Below the pieces are notes generated by a model. The model was given only the letters and a program-made list of their open reading frames with translations. It searched no databases and was not told the DNA's origin. From Vesta saturnalis (taxonomy: Eukaryota; Arthropoda; Insecta; Coleoptera; Lampyridae), in NCBI GenBank assembly GCA_036346205.1, contig JARFJB010000408.1, positions 1,310,001 to 1,374,000 on the forward strand: DNA of 64,000 nt, given 5' to 3'. Each line of letters starts with the position of its first letter. Position 1 is the first letter of the stretch. Positions 10,993 to 22,273 of this stretch are shown here, one piece after another. The translations under genes and the position numbers were made by a program.

Positions 10993-12857
10993 CAGGGTGA
11001 TCAAAATGGACAAAAGTTTGATTCGAAAAACCTATAAAGTTTCAATTTTTTAAATGGATAGAGCAGCCTATATTTTTAATGAATATCTATCTTATTTAGC
11101 ATTAAAAATAATGGGTGACTTCGTGATTAAGCACTGTATATTCCAAAAATTGTATTCGTACAGATGAATCGAGCAGATGTTGTAATTTTTATTGGGAGCA
11201 AAGTGCATAAGATAGTCTCAGGCTGTTCAAGTTTTGTTGTTAGTTGGACCAACCGTGACGTGGCTGAAGGCGTGGTATATAAAATAATAGAGATCATCAT
11301 GAAACGTCATTATTTATTGTCAGTTGATCAATTTGTGCGATGCATTAGTGTATTTTAATAGTCACAATTGATTTAAAACTTGGATTAAAATTGCTAAATA
11401 AATGAATTTTTCGACTAAGCCGAGATGGTTGATATTGATTTTGTTTTGGGAGCTAGTGATAAGAATACGTTCTTAGCAAGAAGACTGTATCAACAACGGT
11501 TTCAAGAGACGGCAACCTGAAAGAAGGGCATTTGAAAAGCTTTTGGAGCGTTTTGAAAGAACTGGCAATGTGTTATATGAAAAAATACTAGGGAAAACGT
11601 ACAAGACTGAGGAAAATCAATTAAATGTACTATTAACAGTTACCGAAAATCCATATATTGGATAACGACCCATTTCTCAGTAGGTTGGTGTTGAACGACG
11701 TGGTACAGCGGATATTGAAGTCTCAAAAATACACCCTATCATATTCAACTACTTCAATAGTTGGTTCCTGAAGATTATCAAAGACGACTGGAATTTTGTC
11801 AATGGGCTCAAAACAAAATAAACCAACAAAAATTTTATTCATTTGATTTTATTTACAGATGAGGCCACATTTCACAGAAACGGAAGTGTAAACAGACACA
11901 ATTTTCATTACTATTCTACGGAAAATCCACATTTTGTAAGATATACTTCAAACTAGATGGTCTTTAAATGTTTGGGAGGTGTTGGTAATCATGTAATTGG
12001 ACCATATTTTTGGATCAACGAGTAACAGGGTAGTATACTTAGACTTTCTGCAAAACCATCTACCTAATTTGTTGCGTCAAGTGCCACAGGATACGCAACA
12101 AATTGGTTTCTTCATGATGGGGCCCATATCATACAGGTCCGATAATAACTTTTTAAATGCTAGGTATCCAGAATTTTGGATTGGGACCGGAGGCCTGTTG
12201 CTGGCCTGATAGATCCCCAGATCGTATAAAATGGACTTTAGGATATGGGTACGTCAAAGAGCAGGTTTATAAAATACCGCCTACAACAAAGGAAGACATG
12301 AAGATTAGGATTAGAAACTGTTTTCAAAACATTAGTGTTGAAATTGTAGAAATTTAAGCAGTGAATTTGAGATACGTGTTGCATTGTGTATTCAAGAAAG
12401 AGGGACATTTTGAACAACTTATTAGGTAGTACGTATTTGACGTGTTTCTAGTACTTTTATCTGTATAATTAGTTATAGGTTTAGTTACATTAGAGGTGTT
12501 AAGTTTATGATTAGGATTAGGTCATAATTTGTTGAAACAAAAATATTGTCTTTAAGTTCGTTTAATAAAATAATTATTTATATGGGGTTCAATAAATTGT
12601 GACATTTCGATCTGAAGTGTTCAGGAGTTTTCTGTAAACCCCGTCACACCCAACTAACAAAAGTTGAAAGCCGTATAGCCTTTCTACATTAAAAATGTTA
12701 AATTGTCATTCTCCGAAACTACAATTTTTTGAATATGCACCTTTCAATTACCTTAGTTCTTCACCTGCCAATTAAGATAGAATTAAAAAATAGGGGTTGC
12801 CATTCAAAAAAACATGGATTTTCCGAAAAAATTTAGTTGTCCATTTTGATCACCCTG
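10993..12857 (+). mobile_element. Mariner-like element, 1.87 kb, both ends present
   Basis: Both termini read CAGGGTGATCAAAATGGACAA inward (21 bp identical) and both abut TA (10991-10992 and 12858-12859), the standard mariner target duplication. A decayed transposase lies between them. Confidence 0.93.
11425..12429 (+). pseudogene. Mariner-like transposase pseudogene
   Basis: Traceable from MVDIDFVLGASDKNTFLARR to GHFEQLIR-stop at 12427-12429, with numerous stops and shifts. Recognisable: LLERFERTGNV, TVTENPYIG, the first catalytic aspartate in LILFTDEATFHRNGSVNRHNF (about 11845-11905), VIGPYF, YLDFLQNHLPNLLRQ, a FLHDGA second-aspartate motif near 12112, and MKIRIRNCFQNISVE. The expected SPD motif near 12215 is visible only as RSPDRIKWTL. 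Length is close to a normal mariner transposase of about 340 residues. Confidence 0.85.
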
Positions 12858-12984
12858 TATAACTGTCCAAAATAACAATAAGCTCATTAGTATGGTATCA
12901 TTTCCAAAGGAAACTGAACATAACTAATTGATAAAGGCTTCGTTTAGAAAAGATTTTCCAGTAACTATGTTTTTAGAAACGTTC

Positions 12985-13160
12985 AACAGTTTAATAATGC
13001 ATATTATGAAATTTACACTTGGTCACTTTTAAATATAGCTTCGTCGGTGAACAATTCTCATCAATCCTGCCACACATGATTTCAGAAAAATGTAATCTGT
13101 TCTGGAAATCATAAACGTGCAATTCCTGATTAGATTCCCGATAATGAAAATTTTATTCAA
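12985..13160 (-). pseudogene. Fragment of mariner element A transposase
   Basis: About 150 bases match 9431-9590 almost base for base in the same orientation, covering the region before and including FTDEAIF. The high identity suggests a recent duplication. It is cut off on both sides. Confidence 0.8.
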
Positions 13161-13164
13161 TCAG

Positions 13165-14120
13165 AACTTCTTCAACTTTTGTATTAATTTATTTTTGTCT
13201 TTTAAATAAAGGTAGGATTTTTGCAATAACCAGCATATTATATATTATCTATTTAATTTCCTGATATATATTATATTATGTATATTTCTACAGCAGTAAA
13301 ATTAACAATCTACGTGTCATTGCAATCTTTAGGGAATTGCGGGTCTATGACATTCACGAAATTGACGTGATATATTCTTGCATATATAATATTCTACAGG
13401 GAATTACCAATCAAGTTTGAACGCATTGACTGTCTCGATAGCTCAATGGAAACCCCTCATTATGAGACTCGGCTCGATGATTAATTGTACGTAATTTAAA
13501 AGTTATTTTGAAAAAATAAAATTAATGTCTAAATTGAATTTGGTCTGCTAAACCATTTATAGTTTGACATTATTTAATGTCGTAAACAAATAAAAATTGA
13601 TAACAATCGCTATTGTATATTTACAGATAATTATAACAATGTTATATTTTCTTTTAGAAAATCCAAAGGTTTATTTACTTCATTAAAATAATTGTAAAAA
13701 ACTTAAATATCTGCCTGAAGTAATTTAAATTTTTTAACTCTTTTATTTGACATAAACAATTACCATTATTAAAAGCATATATATGATTTGTTAATGTACT
13801 TTAATTTGGCTTGCCCTAATATTTCCTAAGCATAAAGGAGGTATTAGGTTTCAGAATAACAACCTGAAATATCTCCCATGTAATTTCAATGTAACTATCC
13901 GTCATTGTGGTGCATGTGCAGTAAACTTATAAATGTTTGTATTTTTCTGGTGTTAGTAATAATAGGTTATTAAACTATTTTTAACAAGTTTTAGTTGGTT
14001 GGAATCAATATACGTAAGTGTATTCATAAGTATTCATAAGCATTTTACCTAAATGCTTATTAATTTTACACTAAACAATCTACCATATGTTAACACCACT
14101 TTTTAAAATGCTCCTGTAGG
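13165..14120. other. AT-rich spacer, no gene
   Basis: No open frame or repeat that I recognise between the two element A fragments. Confidence 0.5.
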
Positions 14121-14124
14121 TGGA

Positions 14125-14577
14125 GGTACTTTGATTCTGCTATGCCAGAAGATACGAAAGCTTGTATTCGCGAAGCATTTGGGACAATTCAAATCGAACT
14201 ACTAGATAAGGTCAACCCATCATTCGAACGGCGATTGAGGACGTGTATCGATCAGAATGGTGGCTATAGAACATCATTTGTTATAAAAATTTACTGTATT
14301 GTATCCCTTAATCTCATGCAGTGTTCATTTTTTAATTCTGCCGTTATACTGAATAAAAAATTAGCTGTGGTACTAGCCTACTTGATTTTACCAAAATTAT
14401 TACAACTCTGAATTCGATCTTAATTCAAACGTTTATTGTTAAAACCTAGAGAAATATCCAGAATTTACCAGACAAACCTTATACCAACGGAAAGCTTATC
14501 GAATGGTGAAAAATAAATAGGGTGTTCTATTTGAAAAAAATAAAGTAATTAAACTTTTTGTCTTTTAGCTCACCCTG
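14125..14577 (+). pseudogene. 3' end of a mariner element A copy, inverted
   Basis: Codes PEDTKACIREAFGTIQIELL, then FERRLRTCIDQNGG, the C-terminus of the element A transposase, and runs through a 3' UTR to the terminus AGCTCACCCTG at 14577 followed by TA. This end is complementary to that at 8603, so the two copies lie in opposite orientation. The C-terminus here keeps the QNGG residues lost in copy 8603-9905. Confidence 0.85.
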
Positions 14578-14579
14578 TA

Positions 14580-14787
14580 TACTGTGTGCATACAAGAAAA
14601 AAAAAGTTGTGCATTGTCTGAAACAATGCGTTATTGTGAAATTTTTATTGGCGAGTGTTTTTTAAAATATCCATGGCTTTCTTCACAATGAATTCTCGAA
14701 TGTGAGCTATTTTGCTAAAAAAACGGGAATAACTCTTAAATGGAAGGAGCCATAATGACTCATGCAAACTCCCATTCCTTTTGTACA
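14580..14787. mobile_element. Inverted copy of the outer fragment seen at 8470-8590
   Basis: Contains GCCATAATGACTCATGCAAAC, the reverse complement of a stretch at about 8470-8500, and further matches to about 8590. It shows that the host sequence of element A is itself repeated. Confidence 0.6.
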
Positions 14788-14798
14788 ACAACAACAAC

Positions 14799-14871
<73 letters not shown>

Positions 14872-14994
14872 ACGCACACCCACACGCACACGCACACGAC
14901 ACGCACACACACACGCACACCACGCACACAGCACACGCACACGCACGCACACGCACGCAGCATCGCGCATGCCAGCGCACGCACACACGCACAC

Positions 14995-14995
<1 letters not shown>
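14788..14995. repeat. (CAA)n, (CA)n and mixed CA/CG microsatellite
   Basis: Begins as CAA repeats, then a long CA tract, then irregular CACG units. The overlapping frames rich in T-H or V-C are artefacts. Confidence 0.95.

Positions 14996-15050
<55 letters not shown>
14996..15050. repeat. (TA)n microsatellite
   Basis: TA tract immediately after the CA-rich block, in mirrored order relative to 7893-8276. Confidence 0.95.
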
Positions 15051-15053
<3 letters not shown>

Positions 15054-15265
15054 ACCTATCTTTATTAATTATTGTAATATTCCGATTAGTGGAATCGTTG
15101 TCAAAATAAAACTGTTATCGGCGATCAGATCAGATTGTCATTAAATATGTAAAGTAATGTATCAAAGGTATATGAAGTAGTTGATTTCTGTCAATATTTA
15201 AGTTTGTTAAAATGAAATGATGATACATGTTTAGACATCTCTATGGCAACTCATAGCGAGCTTGC

Positions 15266-15415
15266 TTGGGGGCGAATTTTCTAGTGGCAAATATTTTAGG
15301 ATCGAATTTTCCGGGGGTGAATATTTCGGGAGCAAATGTTTCGGGGGGAATATTCCGAGGTGAATTTTTTGGGGACGAATATGCCAGGGGCCATTTTCCG
15401 GGAGTGAATATTGTG
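15266..15415 (+). repeat. 15-bp minisatellite reading as pentapeptide-like repeats, copy 2
   Basis: Nine to ten units of exactly or nearly 15 bp around GGGGCGAATTTTCCG. The open frame 15266-15505 reads GANFL-VANIL-GSNFP, then GVNIS-GANVS and on, a good match to the pentapeptide-repeat pattern with a hydrophobic or aromatic residue at the centre of each unit. No stop falls inside the array. The frame starts at GTG or similar, with no supported promoter or splice context. Confidence 0.7.
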
Positions 15416-15489
15416 CATTTACCGCATACAATATTTTTAATGTATATTGGCATTACATTATTAAGGGTTCGCATTGACACATTAGCTAA

Positions 15490-15836
15490 TTTGTTTTTTT
15501 TTTAATTGTGTATTTTTATATTTATATTTTATATAATTCAATACATTTCGATAATAATTACAGTTATTGTCTTCAATAGTGGTAATTCTTTAAGAATTAT
15601 TTTGAGATGGATAAATAATATGAAACATGGAAACGCAAATATAAGCCTGCTATTAATATTACAGTTTGATTGATATAAAGCTTATGTTTGCGTTTTCATA
15701 TTTTTCATATTTCTTAAATTTATTTTAACATCTCAAAACAATTCTTAAAGGATTACCAGTACTGAGGACGATAACTATAAATGTCATCGAAACGTATAAA
15801 TTTGCGTAAATACAAAAATACACGATTAAAAAAACG
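15490..15836. repeat. Foldback (inverted-repeat) element, about 157-bp arms
   Basis: Left arm about 15490-15646 and right arm about 15679-15836 are imperfect reverse complements, for example GGAAACGCAAATATAAGC against GCTTATGTTTGCGTTTTC at the centre. The loop is about 32 bp. There is no coding capacity and no clear target duplication, so the class is undetermined. Confidence 0.8.
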
Positions 15837-15849
15837 CAAAAAAGGGAAG

Positions 15850-17660
15850 TACCTATTTTAACCATTTAATTATATGTAATAATGGTGAAAGTTTACATTT
15901 TCATTTCAGTGACTTAATACTATCTTAACAAATACTTGTTTTGTTTAGTGGGTGGTACAATTATAGTGACGCATGTGCCATTACATTTCTTTGAATTTTA
16001 TCTGCTTTGAGTGTCAGGTTTTGTTGCGTCAGAATTTTCCGTATGTAACAATTCTACTACTTGAATGAATTGATGAAACTTGTTCGTTTGTATAGGTCAA
16101 AGATGCTTGGGGAATTAAGCAGGTATCACCTGCAACATGTGATAATCAATATTAAAGTATCTGATAGTTATAAATGAAAGTTAATAAATTGATTCTTACA
16201 CAAGAATAAAATAAGCATTTAATTAACTTGTTTTAAAATCAAAACCTTTTATAAAAGCTATTGGAAGAGATAAAATTTAGTATTAACACTGAATCATTTA
16301 TTTTCATTTTTTATTTATTTTAACAAGATATAACATTATCCTTTCATTTAATAATCGAACATGTTTCACAAATATCTTGATATTTTATTATCGACGTGCT
16401 GAGATCTACAGAATTGGCAATATTTATTTCAGTACTAGTTCTCGTTTTGGTTATGTATGCTACCACGCGATTTATAACCTCAATCTACCTGAAGAGATGG
16501 AGATAAAAACAAAATTTAAAATCTACGTTAACCTTGAATCCATTCCGCGGCACCCTATAATCCATTGCGAGAGCTAGAGAATCAAGTCGAGGTGGTTGAG
16601 CCTTAACCGATGTCGGCGTAGATTTGAACTGTTCTCAAATTTCTAGTAGGAGCAGACACGGCATATCTTTTTATTGATATTGTGCAAAAAACTAGATCGA
16701 GTAAGTCTAAATTTTATTTTTTTTGCGTTTATTCAAAAAACGAACACTTTTGCACTTTGGTGTAAAAAGTTATCGTTTAGTTCACTAATGCAACAGAATT
16801 TTTAATATTGTTTAATTAGGTGAAACGAAAGTAAGCCGTTGTATAATTATTACACCACTACAGTTAAATTTCAAACAATCAAATTTTTCCTTCCTAAAAT
16901 GTTTACAAAAGCAAATTACGTTTTGTTACAATCTAGTATAAAAAAGTTGTTTCATGCACACTCTATCGCTACATTAATGTTTCCTAGCTACTCATTAAAG
17001 TTATTCTGATTTATCAGTTTAAGCAAGTAAATGACAAAACACTTCAAGTTATATAGCTTAAAATGAGAAATATTATTGAAAATATAATTGAGAGTAACAA
17101 TGAAGACATTGTTTGACACCCCACCAGAAATCAGTGTACTGGCAACTGAAGCATCTCTAATTTAATATCCAGTAAACAACGCTAACAATGATACGCAATA
17201 ATAATTAAATATTAAATACTACGCTATTACAATTTACCGACATTTATGGCCACTAAGTAAAACCGTTGTTCGTTAAATAAAGGAACAAAAAATATTGCAT
17301 GCAACTCGTGCAAGAAGTGTTATTGCACATCGCTAGTATTGTTGTGCACTTGTAACATAAATAATTAGTAATTCTGTAAGGGTGTTTTCTGGTGAGGCTT
17401 GCAGTCAGTATCCACCCGTACACAGATTAAGATTCGTTTGGAAAATTTTTATAGAACATGTCACCGGGTGTGAAAATTTTAAGCAAATTACGTTAGATAT
17501 TTTTTTTCGTCTCGTTTTTCGAAATTCAATGTTTTGCTGTTGCCATTTGAGGATGTTAGAGGTTTTTTTTATTATAAGATAATATTTGGAATTTCAATTC
17601 AGTAAAGACGTATAGTTTTTAAATTTAATATTAGTCAAGTTGCTTTGATATGTGTGAATC
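15850..17660. other. No gene recognised
   Basis: AT-rich single-copy-looking sequence. The small frames at 16377-16577 and 17382-17582 have no family signature. Confidence 0.5.
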
Positions 17661-17668
17661 CTTTCGAT

Positions 17669-17899
17669 ATTGCAGGGTCACATTCTATTAATATAAGTAA
17701 TTTGATCGTTATCTCATTAGATTTAGAATTTACATTATTTCTATATACAAAAAGACAAAACTTACATCGATTGGGGCTTGTACTTCGATAGCGCAGTTAG
17801 TTAGCGCGGTACTCTAGTAAAGTACAAGTCGTAGGTTCAAATCCTACTCGAGGTAAACTTTTTATTTATGTATTTAATAAAATTAATAATAATTTTTAA
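17669..17899 (+). mobile_element. SINE-like repeat with internal tRNA-like domain, copy 1
   Basis: About 230 bp matches 53106-53337 from TATTGCAGG to AATAATAATTTTTAA, with about 113 bases before the tRNA-like region and about 45 AT-rich bases after it. The second copy is a clear insertion with target-site duplication, so the unit is mobile. No target duplication is obvious at this copy. Confidence 0.75.
17782..17855 (+). tRNA. tRNA-Thr(AGT)-like cloverleaf
   Basis: 74 nt folding canonically: acceptor ACTTCGA/TCGAGGT (7 bp, one G-T), TA, D stem GCGC/GCGC, anticodon stem GTACT/AGTAC with loop CTAGTAA, 5-nt variable loop AAGTC, T stem GTAGG/CCTAC with loop TTCAAAT, discriminator A. Anticodon AGT would read threonine codons. 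No intron. The B box GGTTCAAATCC is good; the A box is acceptable. It lies inside a dispersed repeat, and the A1-T72 pair is unusual, so it may be a SINE promoter domain and not a working tRNA. Confidence 0.6.
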
Positions 17900-20095
17900 T
17901 TACGTATAGTTTTTTTTTTGTTTGTTGTCACGAATAATGTTAATTCAAGATTTAAGTACGCTTCATTCACAGGTGGTGCTCGCGTTACAATCAGAGTAGC
18001 GTTAGAATAGTTTTTGTGTAAACAAGTATTCTTCTTATTTTAAGTTTTAGAAATTTTCGTAAGCTGAAGAGGTAAATTACGTTTTTTTAAAATTCAATTG
18101 ACGTATTTTTTTGCTATGAATGTGGTAAAGCTTTATATTGTATTTCGGATTAGAGTTTGTCGTATTGAATTTCAATTAAAATCATAAATATCACATAAAG
18201 TTTGACAAGGTTTGAAATCAAAAACGCAATTTCTTATTGAGTGTAATTATAATAGTTTCGACACAAACAAGGTATAAAATTCTAAGTTGCTTTTCGTATT
18301 AAGTTTCTGTTAATATCCATTGAGGAATGGTGCCAAGATTTTATCGCGGTAAAGCATACCGATTTGTTTTTAGTTACAAATTATCATTATAGGAGAAGAC
18401 AATATTTATCTGAACTACAATATAACCTAAGTAAAATGTAAGTACATGTGCACCGTAGAGATAAGCCGTTATTTACTTGAAAGGCTTCCAATGCAGTTTC
18501 TATGGGAAAGCACGGGATTAAGAGAAAAGATGACGTAATTTTTCCGTTTCTTCCACCGAGTTGTCTTCGTTTTTAGCACGAATGTAATAAGCAGTATGAT
18601 TTGTTGTGGATTTTAAAAAGTCCTGGTCTTGATCTGGTTAAGTGTAGTTGCGGTATAAGCGAGGGCACAGATTTTACCGTCGACGTTCCCGGTCCTTACG
18701 AACGTGTCGTCGTCAGCGCGTCCTTTTCGCCTTTGTGCGGTTTTTGTTGGAGGTTTATGTGGTTTATCGTGGTCATCCAGACGTGCTTACCGTTTCCGAA
18801 ATTAGGACAGTGTTTTTCGTCAGGTGCTTCCTGATTTACGGAGTTTTACGTGTTTCTGCAAACAGCCTTTAAAATACCAACTCTCACTGTACATACATTT
18901 ATAATAGTTATTTTAAATCATAGATAGACTTGTGAATATAGCCATCGTATTAAGTTAATAGTGTGTTAAAAATACCGTGCGTAAAAGCTTTTGTGTACAT
19001 AAACTTTACAACGTCGAATATACGAATACAATATTAACGAGTTTGCTATTTGGAGGTCAATAGATTTGGTTGTCGTTATAAGCCGCTAGGAGCTCTCCTG
19101 TTGAAAATCTCGCTCAGGAAACTGTTTATGTCTAGATTGTTTCTCCTATAACCTGGAGGAAAAGTTTGCAAGAGTACTTCTAGAAGCTAATCTAACTTTG
19201 TGTATTTATGGTGTCTGTGTTTATTTTACAATTGACTGTTTTCCTACATTATACGACGATAACCACATAAACATAATCATCTGTGTTGAAGTGTTAGTCC
19301 ATTGAGATCATTTTAATTTATTTCGACAAACTACTTTTATCTACGTTTTCTTTTTTTTTTTAAATAATGTAAGAATGTTTATTTGGATGTACTTCAGATT
19401 TATGTGTATAAAATTTGACGCTGTAAAATTAAGGATTTTAAGTGAACGTTTGTTTACGTAATTATTTTGAATTTTAACAGTTCTTAGGTAGCATTAACAT
19501 CAAAATTTAAACTAAGGTAGAGGTCATACCTTGCAAGTTACACCGATTTAGAAATAGGGGGTAGTATCTCCTCCCGTAATCAAATCTTTAGGAAACCGGC
19601 CACGAAGTGCGGCAGTAAATTTGTCATGTGTATCGTAGATTGTGTTTTGTTTTTTTATGACCTTGTAGATGGAAGATTAGTTGGATTTATGAGCATTATT
19701 TGTAGTCTCCTCCCGAAAGCGAAGGCAATAATTATTGAAAATTGGTATTTTAGAAATTGGAGACTAGAAGGTCAGTAAAAGTTAATTTTATTGATTTAAA
19801 GTTTTATTGATTTGATATGAAAGTGAGCATGTAGCAAGTTCTCTAGTGCGACGCATTTAACTTCATGTAGTTTATTTGATAGTTTTTTGGCGTTAAATGC
19901 GTAATAAATTAGAAGCCTTTGTTTAGTTTATGTCTAATTATTTTATTTTGAGTTCAAATGGTGACAGAATTTTGTAGATCATTAGTATTTGGATTTTGAC
20001 TTTTCAATGATTAAGTGAAATATTTAGCGTTGTTGTTTTGTTGTATTCTGTTTGCAAGAGTTCGGGGTAACGTAACGTAAACTCCGTTTAAAGAA
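17900..20095. other. Non-coding, with a GC-richer patch at about 18640-18800
   Basis: No gene recognised. At 18640-18800 the sequence turns CpG-rich against the AT-rich background and two short overlapping frames appear; neither carries a family motif. It could be an unmethylated promoter or 5' exon region, but nothing proves that. Confidence 0.4.
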
Positions 20096-20099
20096 ATCC

Positions 20100-20232
20100 A
20101 TTCAACCCCATCAGATGGATTGTGCGCACGCCTCCTCAGTATTTGAAGCGTGGGGACGTTTTTGGGATTTGTTCTACAGTTAAAGTTCCGGAACGTCTCC
20201 TACGTGCACCTGGAGGTAGCCATCGTAAAGGT
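20100..20232 (+). promoter_or_regulatory. Possible TATA-less promoter and non-coding first exon
   Basis: CpG-rich patch with an arthropod-type initiator TCAGT at about 20137 and a perfect splice donor AAAG|GTAAGTGAG at about 20230. Together these would fit a non-coding first exon of a plus-strand gene with a long first intron. No downstream coding exon was identified in the window, so this is an inference from signals only. Confidence 0.3.
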
Positions 20233-20239
20233 AAGTGAG

Positions 20240-21780
20240 ACCTTTTGTATGTTTGAGGCTGATTTATCTACGTGTGCTCAGGTGTATTCTTACCGATTTT
20301 GATTGACAATAGACTGGCGCACATTACACGACTTTTCCCAATTGCGACTCAACCCTATTTGCAACTTTTGACAATACGACAAGTCACCTTTAGTATTTTT
20401 TTAAATTCAAAAATACGCCCACGGACCTCTGTCCCACTGAGCTAGTCCGGTGAACATTAATTATCTGTTACCTTCCGTGCTAATTTGACTTTCGACCGTA
20501 ACAAACTTTCACATAATATATCTTATTTTTTTCTATTTACGTTGCGGTATTTCAACTGCTGGGCGGAATAGGATGACGGTCTTACGGTTCCAGGGGTTGA
20601 TATGGGTTAAAAATGCCTTAGGCGCCCCTCAAAGATGTACTACAGAACTTGTTTTCTTTGGGCCAATACTAAACTCTCAGTTAGTTTCCAAACGGAATGC
20701 TCTAGGTCCCTTTGTGGAGAATAACTCTATGCTTGACGGTTGAAGATGTTGCTAAAAGAAACTTATTTTAGGTGGCATGGCGGCATATTGAGTAGATTAA
20801 CAAACAAATTTTACTTGTTCTGTCTTAAGAGTTGTTTTGCTATCCTTTATGGAACTTTGTCAACATTTTAATTATATTGTTTGTATTGAAAGTCAATGAA
20901 TGAAACTCATTTTGTTTGTGATGACAACATACGTCGACTACAAAATTATCACATGTATAACTAAACGGTGGCTGCAGACGACAACAAATATGCTAATATT
21001 TTTGATATTGACACGTGCTTGTTCTCTTTTAAATAAAATCTACTTACAAAGACGTATTTCACGGTTAAATGTCTATTATACAGAACATAACCTTTCCCAT
21101 ACAAACTAATTAATTAGTATGGACCGCGCGTGTCCTAATTATTCAGCATTGACCAATTGTACTCGTCCAAATTTTATTTATTTAAATGTTGGACTTTGCT
21201 TATTTCTAAATTAAATCAATATAGGTTTAATTGTAACTTTTGCATTCAAGATGTACAACATAATACAATATATGTAATCATTCGTCATATTATTAATTGA
21301 GAGTTAATAAAAAAAAATCGGTATTAAATTTTTTTGGTGTAATCCCTTGACTTTTTTCCTAAACCTCTTCACCATCTCAAACATGAAAGATACTTCAAAT
21401 TACTTTCTTTGGCAATTCATTACATAATATTTTACGGGTTAATTATCATCAGTATTTCATGTTTATGTGTTAATTAATTTAAGGGGTTGATTTCGGATTA
21501 GCTATTTTTAAGTGGATAATTTTATTTCCATATTTTGGTTTTAATACTAAACATGAAAGGTTTGAAAATTTCCTACGCGGTGCGTTTAATCAAACAATTT
21601 ATACAGAACTTTGGGAGGTTTTTTTCAATTAATGTTAACAATTTTGTACTACTTACTGGTACTCTGGTAGCGAAAAAAAAACTAGGCTTCACACCGCGAC
21701 AAGTCTTACTATTTTATTTATTTATTACAGATTTATTAAATAGTTTAATATACTAACGTGATAATTATATTCGTAAGCCA
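20240..21780. other. No gene recognised
   Basis: AT-rich, no motif. If the donor at 20230 is real this would be intron. A tRNA A-box-like sequence occurs on the minus strand near 20415-20445 without a B box. Confidence 0.45.
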
Positions 21781-22273
21781 TATACAGGGTGTCCTGGAAA
21801 ATCACCGACAAATTTCTATTTCCCTCGTTAAATTTTATACCAAAATGCACCCCTAAAAAATTATACGCTCTCAAAATTCAATTTAAGATGTAAAAAAATC
21901 TCTTTATCTCCGTAAATTACGAAATTTTTTTTACTAATTTTTATACAGTAGACCTATCTTATACAAGTCAAATTTTGACAGAAATTTAAAAATATCAACT
22001 CTTTAAAAAATTATTTTTGTAAAATAAATTAAAATGTCTAATACATATTAAAATAAAAGAATTTTTCATCTAAAATCCACGATACTTGAGAAAAACTGGA
22101 AAATAGATTTGTGTTCTGCAACTAACTGATCTGTGCTTATTTGATAATTGATTTATTTAAGGAGAGTTGGGGTAAGATCGAACGCATTTTCGATTAGTTG
22201 AAAATTATCGGAGCACAGCATAAACATTTAATAACTGAATTTGAAAGTATTTCAGAAATAATGTGTTTAACGT

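Noticed and set aside
14645..15144. Frames rich in T-H or V-C
   Set aside because: Products of the CA and TA microsatellites.
18601..18872. Two overlapping short plus-strand frames in a GC-richer patch
   Set aside because: No motif, no splice-supported context; kept only as a composition remark.
20410..20450. TAGCTCAGTGGG on the minus strand, like a tRNA A box
   Set aside because: No B box at the expected distance and no fold.
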